A DNA stretch of 29,667 nt. It comes from an uncultured Subdoligranulum sp. (GTDB lineage: Bacteria; Bacillota; Clostridia; Oscillospirales; Ruminococcaceae). This document shows positions 21,846 to 29,665 of the stretch, one piece after another; the stretch's first letter is position 1; every line of letters starts with the position of its first letter. The position numbers and the translations under genes were made by a program. The notes beneath the pieces were generated by a model. That model saw only the letters and a program-made list of their open reading frames with translations. It made no database searches and was not told where the DNA came from. Where the stretch lies: positions 1 to 29,667 of the forward strand of contig CAJFFY010000030.1 in assembly GCA_904374465.1 (NCBI GenBank). The letters run 5' to 3'.

Positions 21846-23357
21846 ATGGGACAATACATCATGGCATTGGATGCCGGTACCACCTCCAACCGCTGCATCC
21901 TGTTTGACAAGCAGGGCCACATGTGCAGTGTGGCCCAAAAGGAATTCACCCAGTATTTCCCCAAACCGGGCTGGGTGGAACACGATGCCAACGAGATCTG
22001 GACCACCCAGCTGGGTGTGGCGCTGTCCGCCATGAACCAGATCGGCGCCACGGCGGCCGATATTGCCGCCATCGGCATCACCAACCAGCGGGAGACCACC
22101 ATCGTCTGGGACCGCAACACCGGGGAGCCCGTTTACCGGGCCATCGTATGGCAGTGCCGCCGCACCAGCGAACTCTGCGACCGTTTGAAGGCCCAGGGGC
22201 TGACCGACCTCTTCCGGGAAAAGACCGGCCTGGTCATCGACGCCTATTTCTCGGCCACCAAGCTCCAGTGGATTCTGGACAACGTGGAGGGGGCCCGTGC
22301 CCGGGCCGAAGCCGGGGACCTGCTCTTCGGCACGGTGGAAACCTGGCTGATCTGGAAGCTGACCTGCGGCAAGATCCATGTGACGGACTACTCCAACGCC
22401 AGCCGGACGATGCTGTTCAACATCCACACCCTGGACTGGGACGACGAGATCCTGCAGATCCTGCACATTCCCCGCTGCATGCTGCCCCGGCCGGTGCCCA
22501 ACAGCGCGTTTTACGAGTACGCCGACCCCATGCATTTCGGCGGTGCCATCCGGATCGCCGGGGCGGCGGGCGACCAGCAGGCTGCCCTCTTCGGCCAGAC
22601 CTGTTTCGGGGTGGGCGACGCCAAGAACACCTACGGCACCGGTGGCTTTTTGCTGATGAACACCGGGGAACGCCCGGTGCTGAGCCGCAACGGCCTGGTG
22701 ACCACCATCGCCTGGGGCCTGGGCGGCAAGGTGACCTACGCCCTGGAAGGGTCCATCTTCGTGGCGGGGGCCGCCATCCAGTGGCTGCGGGACGAGTTGA
22801 AAATCCTGGAGGAATCCCGGGATTCCGAGTATATGGCCCTGAAGGTGCCCGACACCAACGGCTGCTACGTGGTGCCCGCCTTCACCGGCCTGGGCGCCCC
22901 CCACTGGGACCAGTACGCCCGGGGTGTCATTGTGGGGCTGACCCGCGGCTGCAACAAAAATCATATCATCCGTGCCACCCTGGACAGTCTGTGCTACCAG
23001 GTGAACGATGTACTCAAGGCCATGGAGGCGGACGCCGGCATCAAGCTGGCCATGCTGAAGGTGGACGGCGGCGCTTCGGCCAACAACTACCTGCTGCAGG
23101 CCCAGGCCGACATCAGCGGGGCCCCGGTGGAACGCCCCCGCTGTGTGGAGACCACCGCCCTGGGCGCGGCTTACCTGGCCGGGCTGGCCGTGGGGTACTG
23201 GAACAGCCCCGAGGACGTATTGCTGAACCGGGAGGTGGACCGGGTATTCATGACCCACATTTCGGAGGAAGAACGCCGCCGGCGCATCCGCGGCTGGAAC
23301 AAGGCCGTGCGCTGTGCCTATGGCTGGGCGCGGGAAGAAGAGGAGGAAACGGTATGA
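21846..23357 (+). CDS. glpK: Glycerol kinase
   Basis: 503 residues; the ATG at 21846 follows AAAAAGGAG, and an earlier ATG at 21777 would start before the promoter -10. It phosphorylates glycerol to sn-glycerol-3-phosphate with ATP in the cytoplasm. It is a FGGY-family kinase with phosphate-1 motif LDAGTTSNRCILFD (8-21), glycerol-binding ITNQRETT (78-85), IVWQCRR, D-containing GAAGDQQAALFGQ (239-251), YGTGGFLLMNTG and the C-terminal DGGASANNYLLQ. H230, in DPMHFGG, matches the histidine phosphorylated by HPr/EI in Gram-positive glycerol kinases, so PTS control is likely. The gene overlaps the next by four bases and heads a four-gene glycerol operon. Confidence 0.96.
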   Translation: MGQYIMALDAGTTSNRCILFDKQGHMCSVAQKEFTQYFPKPGWVEHDANEIWTTQLGVALSAMNQIGATAADIAAIGITNQRETTIVWDRNTGEPVYRAIVWQCRRTSELCDRLKAQGLTDLFREKTGLVIDAYFSATKLQWILDNVEGARARAEAGDLLFGTVETWLIWKLTCGKIHVTDYSNASRTMLFNIHTLDWDDEILQILHIPRCMLPRPVPNSAFYEYADPMHFGGAIRIAGAAGDQQAALFGQTCFGVGDAKNTYGTGGFLLMNTGERPVLSRNGLVTTIAWGLGGKVTYALEGSIFVAGAAIQWLRDELKILEESRDSEYMALKVPDTNGCYVVPAFTGLGAPHWDQYARGVIVGLTRGCNKNHIIRATLDSLCYQVNDVLKAMEADAGIKLAMLKVDGGASANNYLLQAQADISGAPVERPRCVETTALGAAYLAGLAVGYWNSPEDVLLNREVDRVFMTHISEEERRRRIRGWNKAVRCAYGWAREEEEETV

Positions 23358-24784
23358 GGGATGTCATCATCATCGGCGGCGGCGTCAGCGGTTGCGCCTC
23401 GGCGCGGGAACTGAGCCGCTACAAGGCCGATATTCTGGTTCTGGACAAGGAGGAGGATGTCTGCTGCGGCACCAGCAAAGCCAACAGCGCCATCGTCCAC
23501 GCGGGGTTTGACGCCCCCGCGGGCAGCCGTATGGCGGCCCTGAACGTGGCGGGCAGCCGCCGGATGCCCACCCTGGCCAAGGAGCTGGACTTTGCCTACC
23601 AGCAGTGCGGCAGTCTGGTGGTCTGCCTGAGTGAGGAGGACCGCCCCGCCCTGCAGAAGCTCTACGAGAACGGGCTGACCAACGGGGTGGAAGGGCTGCG
23701 CATCGTGGAACGGGACGAGCTGCTTGCCATGGAGCCGAATATTTCCGACGACGCGGTGGCGGCCCTGTGGGCGCCCACCGGCGGCATCGTCTGCCCCTTC
23801 GGGCTGACCTACGCCTTTGCGGAAAACGCCGCCACCAACGGCGTGCAGTTCCAGTTCGACACCGAGGTGGAGCGGATTGAGGCCATCCCGGGCGGCTGGC
23901 GGCTGCAGACCAACCGCGGCCCGCTGGAGGCCCGCTGCATCGTCAATGCCGCCGGGGTGCACGCCGACGAGCTACACAATCAGGTCAGCGACGATACCAT
24001 GACCATTGTACCCCGCCGGGGGGACTACTTCCTGTTGGACCACGCAGCCGCCGACCATGTGCACCACACGATTTTTCAGCTGCCCGGCAAATACGGCAAG
24101 GGGGTGCTGGTCACCCCCACCGTCCACGGCAATCTGCTCATCGGCCCCACGGCCAACGACATCGACGACAAGGAGGATACCGCCACCACCGCCGCCGAGC
24201 TGGACGAGGTGCGCGCCAAGGCGGGTCTGGCGGTGAAAGACCTGCCTCTGCGGCAGACCATCACCAGCTTTGCGGGGCTGCGCGCCCATGAGCTGCGCCA
24301 TGAATTCTTCCTCCAGGAAGCAGCCCCCGGCTTTGTGGACTGCGCCGGCATCGAGTCCCCCGGCCTGTCGGCCAGCCCGGCCATCGGTCAGGCGGTGGCA
24401 GAACTGGTGCAGAGCATCCTGCACTTGCCGGAAAAACCCGACTTCAACCCCCGCCGCAAGGGCATCCTGGACCCCAAGACCCTTTCCTTTGCGGAGCGGG
24501 CCGCCCTGGTACAGAAGAATCCCGCCTACGGCCAGATTATCTGCCGGTGCGAGACGGTGACCGAGGGCGAGATTGTGGATGCCATCCACCGGGTGCCCGG
24601 CGCCCGCAGCCTGGACGGCGTCAAGCGCCGCACCCGTGCCGGGATGGGCCGGTGCCAGGCGGGGTTCTGCAGCCCGCGGGTGCTGGAGATTCTGGCCCGG
24701 GAGCTGGGCGTCCCCCAGGAGGAAATCACCAAGTGCGGCGGCGATTCCCGGCTCATCGTGGGCACCAACAAGGACAGTCTGTAA
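23354..24784 (+). CDS. glpA: GlpA-like FAD-dependent glycerol-3-phosphate dehydrogenase
   Basis: 476 residues, start inside the glpK stop (ATGA) with GAGGAGG upstream. It oxidises glycerol-3-phosphate to dihydroxyacetone phosphate. Residues 1-370 are a DAO-type flavoprotein: GGGVSG (8-13), LDKEEDVCCGTSKANSAIVHAGF for the FAD and substrate region, VNAAGVHAD, and CAGIESPGLSASPAIG. Residues 395-450 are a BFD-like 2Fe-2S domain with C397, C399, C434 and C439 (CRCETVTEGE and CQAGFC). This architecture matches the anaerobic GlpA type rather than aerobic GlpD. It pairs with the pyridine-nucleotide-type flavoprotein and DUF1667 protein downstream. The gene is part of the glpK operon. Confidence 0.9.
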   Translation: MRDVIIIGGGVSGCASARELSRYKADILVLDKEEDVCCGTSKANSAIVHAGFDAPAGSRMAALNVAGSRRMPTLAKELDFAYQQCGSLVVCLSEEDRPALQKLYENGLTNGVEGLRIVERDELLAMEPNISDDAVAALWAPTGGIVCPFGLTYAFAENAATNGVQFQFDTEVERIEAIPGGWRLQTNRGPLEARCIVNAAGVHADELHNQVSDDTMTIVPRRGDYFLLDHAAADHVHHTIFQLPGKYGKGVLVTPTVHGNLLIGPTANDIDDKEDTATTAAELDEVRAKAGLAVKDLPLRQTITSFAGLRAHELRHEFFLQEAAPGFVDCAGIESPGLSASPAIGQAVAELVQSILHLPEKPDFNPRRKGILDPKTLSFAERAALVQKNPAYGQIICRCETVTEGEIVDAIHRVPGARSLDGVKRRTRAGMGRCQAGFCSPRVLEILARELGVPQEEITKCGGDSRLIVGTNKDSL

Positions 24785-24796
24785 GGGGGCGGCACT

Positions 24797-26059
24797 ATGA
24801 AACAAATCGATCTTGTGATTCTGGGCGGCGGGCCCGCGGGCCTGGCCGCCGCCATCGCCGCGCGCAAGGCCGGTGTGCAGGATCTGGTGATCCTGGAACG
24901 GGACCGGGAGCTGGGCGGTATTCTGAACCAGTGCATCCACAGCGGCTTCGGACTGCATACCTTCCGGGAGGAGCTCACCGGCCCCGAATATGCCGCCCGC
25001 TTTGCCGATGAAGCCCTGGCCATGGGCATTCCCTACAAGCTGAACACCATGGTGCTGGATCTATCCGCCGACCGGGTGGTCACCGCCGTCAACCGCACCG
25101 ACGGACTATTCCAGTTGCAGGCCAAGGCCGTGATTCTGGCCATGGGCTGCCGGGAACGGCCCCGGGGCGCCATGAACATTCCGGGCACCCGTCCCGCTGG
25201 CATCTACACCGCCGGCACCGCCCAGCGGCTGGTGAATATGGAAGGGTATCTGCCCGGGCGCCGGGTGGTCATTCTGGGTTCCGGCGACATCGGGCTGATT
25301 ATGGCCCGCCGCATGACGCTGGAGGGCGCCAAGGTGCTCTGCGTGGCCGAACTGATGCCCTACTCGGGCGGATTGAAGCGCAACATCGTCCAGTGCCTGG
25401 ACGACTTCGGCATTCCCCTGAAGCTGAGCCACACGGTGGTGGACATCGAGGGCAAGGAGCGGGTGCAGGGCATCACCATTGCCCGGGTGGAAAACGGCAA
25501 GCCGGTCTCCGGAACCGAAGAGCACTTTGACTGCGACACGCTGCTGCTCTCCTGCGGGCTTTTGCCCGAAAACGAGCTGAGTCGCGGCGCCGGTGTGGCC
25601 CTGAGCCCCGTGACCGGCGGCCCCCTGGTGGACGAAAGCCTGCAGACCAGCCTGCCCGGTGTGTTTGCCGCCGGCAACGTGCTGCACGTCCATGATCTGG
25701 TGGATTATGTGTCGGAGGAAGCTGCAGCCGCCGGGCGTCATGCCGCCCAGTATATCCTGGGCGGAGCCTCCCCCGCGGAAGGCGAAGCGCTGCCGGTACA
25801 GGCCACCAACGGGGTGCGCTACACCGTGCCCACCACCGTGCATCCGGCCCGGCTGGACGGCAGCCTGACACTGCGCCTGCGGGTGGGCAACGCCTACCGG
25901 GGCAAGGCGCTGGCCGTCTATGCGGGCGGCGAATGCATCTGGCGGCGCAAACGCCCTGTGCTGGCCCCCGGCGAGATGGAAACCATTGTGATCAAGGGTC
26001 CTGCGCTGGACAAACTGCCCGGCTGCGGCGGTCTGACCGTGACACTGGAGGAGGCGTGA
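24797..26059 (+). CDS. GlpB-like FAD/NAD-dependent oxidoreductase
   Basis: 420 residues. Pyridine nucleotide-disulfide oxidoreductase fold with two Rossmann motifs: FAD-binding GGGPAG (11-16) and LERDRELGGILNQC, and NAD(P)-binding VVILGSGDIGLIMARR near residue 155. LLLSCGLLPEN and GVFAAGNVLHVHDLVDYV close the FAD domain. No redox-active CxxC typical of disulfide reductases is seen. In Clostridia this protein sits between the GlpA-like dehydrogenase and the DUF1667 protein, and presumably passes electrons from glycerol-3-phosphate oxidation to NAD+ or another carrier. That role is inferred from the cluster. It starts 12 bases after the glpA stop and ends 4 bases before the next gene. Confidence 0.88.
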   Translation: MKQIDLVILGGGPAGLAAAIAARKAGVQDLVILERDRELGGILNQCIHSGFGLHTFREELTGPEYAARFADEALAMGIPYKLNTMVLDLSADRVVTAVNRTDGLFQLQAKAVILAMGCRERPRGAMNIPGTRPAGIYTAGTAQRLVNMEGYLPGRRVVILGSGDIGLIMARRMTLEGAKVLCVAELMPYSGGLKRNIVQCLDDFGIPLKLSHTVVDIEGKERVQGITIARVENGKPVSGTEEHFDCDTLLLSCGLLPENELSRGAGVALSPVTGGPLVDESLQTSLPGVFAAGNVLHVHDLVDYVSEEAAAAGRHAAQYILGGASPAEGEALPVQATNGVRYTVPTTVHPARLDGSLTLRLRVGNAYRGKALAVYAGGECIWRRKRPVLAPGEMETIVIKGPALDKLPGCGGLTVTLEEA

Positions 26060-26063
26060 CAGG

Positions 26064-26429
26064 ATGGAACAACGTGAACTGACCTGCATTGGCTGCCCGC
26101 TGGGCTGCGCCCTGCGGGTGACGATGGAAAACGGGGCCGTGGTCTCGGTGGAGGGCAACACCTGTCCCCGGGGCGACGCCTATGCCCGCAAGGAGGTCAC
26201 CGCCCCCAGCCGCATCGTGACCACCACCGTGCCGATAACGGGCGGCGTGCTGGCGGCTGTCAGCGTGAAGACCGCCGGGGAAATCCCCAAAGACAAGATT
26301 TTTGCCTGTTTGCGTGCCCTGAAAACCGTGTCGGTGGCCGCGCCGGTGGCCATCGGACAGGTGGTGCTGGCGGATGTGGCCGGCACCGGGGTGGACGTGA
26401 TCGCCACCAAGGCGGTGGCTGCCCGCTGA
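26064..26429 (+). CDS. DUF1667 cysteine-rich protein of the glycerol-3-phosphate cluster
   Basis: 121 residues, DUF1667. A cysteine motif C8-x2-C11-x3-C15 (CIGCPLGC) plus C34 in TCPRG suggests a small iron-sulfur or zinc site. The C-terminal part is beta-rich (VTTTVPITGG, IGQVVLADVAGTG). DUF1667 genes nearly always follow the GlpA/GlpB-like flavoproteins in Firmicutes and Thermotogae, and they are thought to take the place of an electron-transfer subunit. It is the last gene of the glpK operon, with only 4 bases after the preceding stop and a terminator 19 bases later. Confidence 0.88.
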   Translation: MEQRELTCIGCPLGCALRVTMENGAVVSVEGNTCPRGDAYARKEVTAPSRIVTTTVPITGGVLAAVSVKTAGEIPKDKIFACLRALKTVSVAAPVAIGQVVLADVAGTGVDVIATKAVAAR

Positions 26430-26448
26430 AGGCCCCGGATCATACAAA

Positions 26449-26480
26449 AAAAGGAGCACCCCTGGCGGGGTGCTCCTTTT
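26449..26480. terminator. Bidirectional terminator between glycerol and rubredoxin operons
   Basis: AAAAGGAGCACCCC, loop TGGC, GGGGTGCTCCTTTT: a perfect 14-bp stem with A and T tails, so it can stop transcription on both strands between the convergent operons. Confidence 0.92.
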
Positions 26481-26490
26481 GATTTTGTGC

Positions 26491-26646
26491 TTATTCCTCG
26501 GTGAAGGAATCCTTGCCCAGGCCGCAGACGGGGCAGACCCAATCGGCGGGAACATCCTCCCAGGCGGTGCCGGGAGCGATGCCGTTGTCGGGATCGCCAA
26601 CGGCGGGATCGTACTCATAGCCACAGGGGCAAACATACTTCTTCAT
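26491..26646 (-). CDS. Rubredoxin with unusual CxC first iron knuckle
   Basis: 51 residues, AAAGGAG ten bases upstream. Small one-iron electron carrier: MKKYVCPCGYEYDPAVGDPD at the start, the usual NGIAPGT and WEDVP segments, then WVCPVCG near residues 36-42. In standard rubredoxins both iron-binding loops are CxxCG; here the first is C6-P-C8-G, one residue short. The second (C38, C41) is normal. The rest is a textbook rubredoxin of normal length. It is co-directional with the superoxide reductase gene upstream (47 bases between), so it probably donates electrons to that enzyme. Whether the short knuckle is a lineage variant or alters the site is unknown. Confidence 0.9.
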   Translation of the reverse strand: MKKYVCPCGYEYDPAVGDPDNGIAPGTAWEDVPADWVCPVCGLGKDSFTEE

Positions 26647-26693
26647 AGCAAAAACGCTCCTTTTACAGTAAATTTAATGGGAATACAGGGGAA

Positions 26694-27068
26694 TCAGGCC
26701 TTCCACAGACCATGCAGGTTGCAGTAGGCATAGACGGCCACAACCTCGTCACCGGCGGCCAGGGCAAAATCGGCCTTGGGGGCCTCACCCGGCTTCAGGT
26801 GCTTGATCTGGCTGCCCTGCTTGGTCTGGACCGAAATCCAGCCAATGTAGTGCTCTTCCAGCATGGGATGCTCCACACTGCCCACCGTCACATGGACAAC
26901 GCCGTTCTCCACGGTGTAGACGGGGATATGCTTTTCGTGGGCAGCCTCCACGGTGCCGGGTACCAGCGGGGTCATCTTCTGGCCGCAGCAGAAGACGGGC
27001 ACGCCCTTGTCCTCCACCATGGTGATGATGTTGCCGCAGTGTTCACAGATAAAATATTTCAGTTCCAT
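26694..27068 (-). CDS. dfx: Desulfoferrodoxin (superoxide reductase)
   Basis: 124 residues; the ATG at 27068 is preceded by AAGGAGG, so an upstream in-frame ATG at 27098 is rejected. It reduces superoxide to hydrogen peroxide without making oxygen, an anaerobe's defence. The desulforedoxin-like domain (1-36) binds one iron through C8, C11, C27 and C28 (CEHC, CC). The catalytic domain has E45, K46 and H47 (HEKHIPVY), H67, H73 (HPMLEEHYIGWI), C116 and H119 (YCNLHG), all ligands of the active centre. It is first gene of a dfx-rubredoxin operon. Confidence 0.95.
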   Translation of the reverse strand: MELKYFICEHCGNIITMVEDKGVPVFCCGQKMTPLVPGTVEAAHEKHIPVYTVENGVVHVTVGSVEHPMLEEHYIGWISVQTKQGSQIKHLKPGEAPKADFALAAGDEVVAVYAYCNLHGLWKA

Positions 27069-27150
27069 AGCTTGCCTCCTTGGGTTTGCTCTGTACATTC
27101 AACAAATAAGATTTTTTCTCAGCGGACCGTGCTCCCCGGTCCATGGCTTT

Positions 27151-27178
27151 ATTATATCATACTATTTTGCTTTGTAAA
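27151..27178 (-). promoter_or_regulatory. Promoter of the dfx-rubredoxin operon
   Basis: Minus strand -35 TTTACA (fwd 27178-27173), 16-base spacer, -10 TATAAT (fwd 27156-27151). The leader has a hairpin GGACCG/CGGTCC (fwd 27142-27137 and 27129-27124) without a T run. Confidence 0.65.
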
Positions 27179-27231
27179 GGGGTTTTTAAGATTTATTACT
27201 AATTTTTTCGCTCCTTTGTTTTTTTGCCTGG

Positions 27232-27274
27232 TTGTCGACAAAAAGTTGACGTGTATTTGGTAATTCCGTATAAT
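27232..27274 (+). promoter_or_regulatory. Promoter of the TIM-barrel/yqeG/vanW genes
   Basis: -35 TTGACG (27246-27251), 17-base spacer, -10 TATAAT (27269-27274). A palindrome TTGTCGACAA (27232-27241) lies just upstream. Confidence 0.75.
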
Positions 27275-27331
27275 GAAAGGTAACCGGCGCTCCGGGGAAC
27301 GGACCGCGCCACAAAGCGGAGGGGGATTCCC

Positions 27332-28024
27332 ATGCTGAAAAAGTCCAATCTGATCGTCATGCTGACCCACCGGGACCGCACGGTGGCCAATGCTCCGGAG
27401 GTTTTTTCCCAATGCCGCAACACCCCGGCCGAATACTGGGGTTTCAAGGAGGAGGGCTTACCTTTGCCCGCCATGCAGGCGCTGTTTGCCCAGATGAAAG
27501 CCTGCGGCAAAAAAACCGCCCTGGAAGTGGTGGCCTATACCGAGGCCGAGGGCCTGCGCGGTGCCCGCATGGCCGCCGACTGCGGCTGCGACCTGTTGAT
27601 GGGCACTCTGTATTCCGATGCCATCCTGGCCTTTTGCCAGGACCACGGCCTGCGGTACCTGCCCTTTGTGGGGGTTGTCACCGGGCGCCCCTCGGTGTTG
27701 GAGGGCACACCGGAGCAGATGATCCGCCAGGCGCAGGAGTGCCTGCACAAGGGGGTCTTCGGGTTCGACCTGCTGGGCTACCGCTACACCGGCGACAAAA
27801 CCGACCTGATCCGCCGGTTTGTGGCGGCCGTGGACGCGCCGGTCTGTGTGGCCGGCAGCGTGGACAGTTTCCGGCGTCTGGACGAGATCAAGGCCATTGC
27901 CCCTTGGGCGTTCACCATCGGCAGCGCCTTTTTTGAGCAGAAGTTCGGCGCGGACTTTGCCGGGCAGATCCAGACGGTCTGCCGGTACATGGACCGGCCC
28001 GCGGAGGACGCCCCATGCTGCTGA
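27332..28024 (+). CDS. TIM-barrel protein of unknown function
   Basis: 230 residues, GGAGGGGGAT upstream. The alternation of strands and helices and the C-terminal VCVAGSVDSFRRLDEI then WAFTIGSAFFEQKFG are those of a phosphate-binding (beta/alpha)8 barrel, where the last two strands carry the glycine-rich phosphate grip, as in HisA, TrpF or KDPG aldolase relatives. Other conserved-looking pieces are NLIVMLTHRDRTV, EYWGFKEEGLP, LLMGTLYSD and GFDLLGYRYTGD. It has no signal peptide or membrane helix. The stop overlaps the yqeG start by ten bases, so the two products are made together. The reaction is not known; a sugar or amino-acid-derived phosphate as ligand is a guess. Confidence 0.85.
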   Translation: MLKKSNLIVMLTHRDRTVANAPEVFSQCRNTPAEYWGFKEEGLPLPAMQALFAQMKACGKKTALEVVAYTEAEGLRGARMAADCGCDLLMGTLYSDAILAFCQDHGLRYLPFVGVVTGRPSVLEGTPEQMIRQAQECLHKGVFGFDLLGYRYTGDKTDLIRRFVAAVDAPVCVAGSVDSFRRLDEIKAIAPWAFTIGSAFFEQKFGADFAGQIQTVCRYMDRPAEDAPCC

Positions 28025-28545
28025 GCCGCTTTTATCCCTGGGAAACGGCGGACAGCGTCTTTTCCATCGACTATGAAAAACTGTACCGGCTGGGCTACCG
28101 GGGCATCCTGTTCGACATTGACAACACCCTGGTGCTGCACGGGGCCGACTCCAACCCGGCGGTGGACGACCTGTTCCGCCGCCTGCACGCCCTGGGCCTG
28201 CAGACGCTGCTGCTCTCCAACAACAGCGAGGAACGCATCCTGCGCTTCCTGGCCCACATCGACGCTCCCTACCTGGCGGAGGCCGACAAGCCCGCCCCCG
28301 CCGCCTACCTGCGTGCGGTGGAGCTGCTGGGACTTGCCAAAGGGCAGGTCATTGTCATCGGGGACCAGCTGTTCACCGACGTCTACGGCGCCAACCGCGC
28401 CGGGCTGGCCAGCATCCGGGTGGATTTCCTGCGCCACCCTGGGGAACGGCATTTCGGCAAACGGCGGGCCGCCGAGAATCTGGTGCTATGGTGCTGGCGG
28501 CACAGTCCGGCTTACCGGCACCGCCTGGGCGGCATTGTGAAATAG
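28015..28545 (+). CDS. yqeG: YqeG-family HAD phosphatase
   Basis: 176 residues. HAD superfamily class IIIA phosphatase. Motif I is FDIDNTLV with nucleophile D34 and acid/base D36, motif II LLLSNN with S68, motif III K92 (ADKPAP), motif IV GDQLFTD with D117 and D122. There is no cap domain, as in YqeG and polynucleotide-phosphatase-like members. In Firmicutes yqeG is usually found near yqeH and other ribosome or DNA genes; here it is coupled instead to a TIM-barrel gene, overlapping its stop. The substrate is unknown. The four motifs make the family certain. Confidence 0.92.
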   Translation: MLLSRFYPWETADSVFSIDYEKLYRLGYRGILFDIDNTLVLHGADSNPAVDDLFRRLHALGLQTLLLSNNSEERILRFLAHIDAPYLAEADKPAPAAYLRAVELLGLAKGQVIVIGDQLFTDVYGANRAGLASIRVDFLRHPGERHFGKRRAAENLVLWCWRHSPAYRHRLGGIVK

Positions 28546-28562
28546 AAAAGAGGAGAGCGGTC

Positions 28563-29396
28563 ATGTCCAAGAAAAAACGCAAACTGTTCTGTGAGATGAA
28601 CCCCGTCTTTTATGCCATTGCCGTGCAGAAGGAAATTCTGCGACGGCATATCCGCAATCTGGCAAGCCACGAGCATTTTGCCGAGACGGTGGACCCCACG
28701 CCCCTGCCCAACCTGGTGTGGGAGCAGAAGGTCCATATGATCCGCCGGGCGCCGGGGGTCAATCTGCAGCACCAGCTGAACAAGGCCGTCAACATCCGGC
28801 TGGCGGGCAGCAAAATCAACGGGCTGATCCTGCGCCCGGGAGAAACGTTTTCCTTTTGGCACACGGTGGGCAAAATCACCCGGCACCGGGGCTACAAGGA
28901 CGGGCGGGTCATCGCCCACGGGCGTCTTGTGGCCGACATCGGCGGCGGCCTTTGCAACCTGTCCCACACGCTGCATCTGCTGGTGCTGCACAGCCCCCTG
29001 ACCGTGACGGAATTCCACGCCCACTCCGATGCCCTGGCCCCCGACGAGGGACCGCGGGTGCCGTTCAGTGCCGGCACTTCCATCTGCTACAACTATGTGG
29101 ATTTCCGGTTCCGCAACACCACCGACCAGAAAGTCCAGCTGCTGGTCCACTGCGAGGGGGAGGAGCTCATTGCCCAGCTGCGCAGCGAATGTCCCTTCCC
29201 CTGGCGGTATGAAATCGTGGAGGAAGACCACCACTTTGCCAAGGAGGAGGACGGATATTACCGGGTCTCCCGCATCTACCGCAACGTCCTGGATGCCGCC
29301 ACCGGGGAGCCGGTGGGCAAGGAACTGATCCGGGACAACCACTCCAAGGTTATGTTTGACGAGAGCCTGATTCCCCGGGAACTGATCCGGGCCTGA
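28563..29396 (+). CDS. VanW-family protein
   Basis: 277 residues; the ATG at 28563 follows GAGGAGAG. The VanW domain spans about residues 70-210: GLILRPGETFSFWHTVGK, YKDGRVIAHG, IGGGLCNLSHTLHLLVLHS, then FHAHSDAL and TSICYNYVDFRFRN. VanW was named from VanB-type vancomycin-resistance clusters, but most members, including this one, are not near van genes and their role is unknown. No signal peptide or membrane segment is visible, so it is probably cytoplasmic. It follows yqeG by 17 bases and is the last gene of the operon before a terminator. It should not be read as a resistance gene. Confidence 0.9.
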   Translation: MSKKKRKLFCEMNPVFYAIAVQKEILRRHIRNLASHEHFAETVDPTPLPNLVWEQKVHMIRRAPGVNLQHQLNKAVNIRLAGSKINGLILRPGETFSFWHTVGKITRHRGYKDGRVIAHGRLVADIGGGLCNLSHTLHLLVLHSPLTVTEFHAHSDALAPDEGPRVPFSAGTSICYNYVDFRFRNTTDQKVQLLVHCEGEELIAQLRSECPFPWRYEIVEEDHHFAKEEDGYYRVSRIYRNVLDAATGEPVGKELIRDNHSKVMFDESLIPRELIRA

Positions 29397-29409
29397 ACGT
29401 TCCGTCATC

Positions 29410-29440
29410 GGGTCTGCCGCAAGATGCGGCAGGCCCTTTT
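29410..29440 (+). terminator. Terminator after the VanW-like gene
   Basis: GGGTCTGCCGC, loop AAGAT, GCGGCAGGCCC, then TTTT: an 11-bp stem with one wobble pair. Confidence 0.85.
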
Positions 29441-29519
29441 CTGTTGGACAGGGCTCCCCATTTCTTTCCTTTTATGTTATACTGGGGAGCGAAACTGAAT
29501 GGTACAATCGGAGGCAACT

Positions 29520-29585
29520 ATGGCCAAACAATCGGGGGAAGGTCCCCGCAAACAGATCTGTGTGGGGCTTCTGGCCCATGTATGA
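29520..29585 (+). pseudogene. 5' stump of a TetM/EF-G-like translational GTPase, broken in the P-loop
   Basis: ATG with CGGAGG ten bases upstream and a GC-rich 21-codon frame ending KQICVGLLAHV then TGA. In TetM-like ribosomal protection proteins and EF-G relatives the next residues are DAGKTT, completing the G1 P-loop (AHVDAGKT). Here the GC-rich sequence stops at about 29581, exactly after HV, and AT-rich DNA follows. No trace of the remaining roughly 600-880 codons is in the window. This is best read as a gene interrupted by an insertion whose far side is beyond the window, or cut by a deletion. It is not evidence of tetracycline resistance. Confidence 0.65.
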
Positions 29586-29629
29586 GCTAAAAGACGGTCA
29601 CACCTGCTAATATAATTGAATAATGTGAT

Positions 29630-29665
29630 AAAGCCGCTTGTTTTGTGTGAAATAGGCGGCTTTTT
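29630..29665 (+). terminator. Hairpin terminator in the inserted AT-rich DNA
   Basis: AAAGCCGC (29630-29637) pairs with GCGGCTTT (29656-29663), with an 18-base loop and T run at the end. It lies in the AT-rich sequence after the broken GTPase gene. Confidence 0.6.

Noticed and set aside
21923..23353. 477-codon upstream extension of the GlpA-like frame through glpK
   Set aside because: It is the shifted frame of glpK, rich in Arg, Gly and Pro. The real start at 23354 has GAGGAGG and overlaps the glpK stop.
28563..29396. Vancomycin resistance gene
   Set aside because: VanW-like proteins are widespread and no vanHAX/vanRS genes are near; the family name alone does not imply resistance.
29520..29585. 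Functional tetracycline-resistance protein
   Set aside because: Only 21 codons remain and the P-loop is cut.
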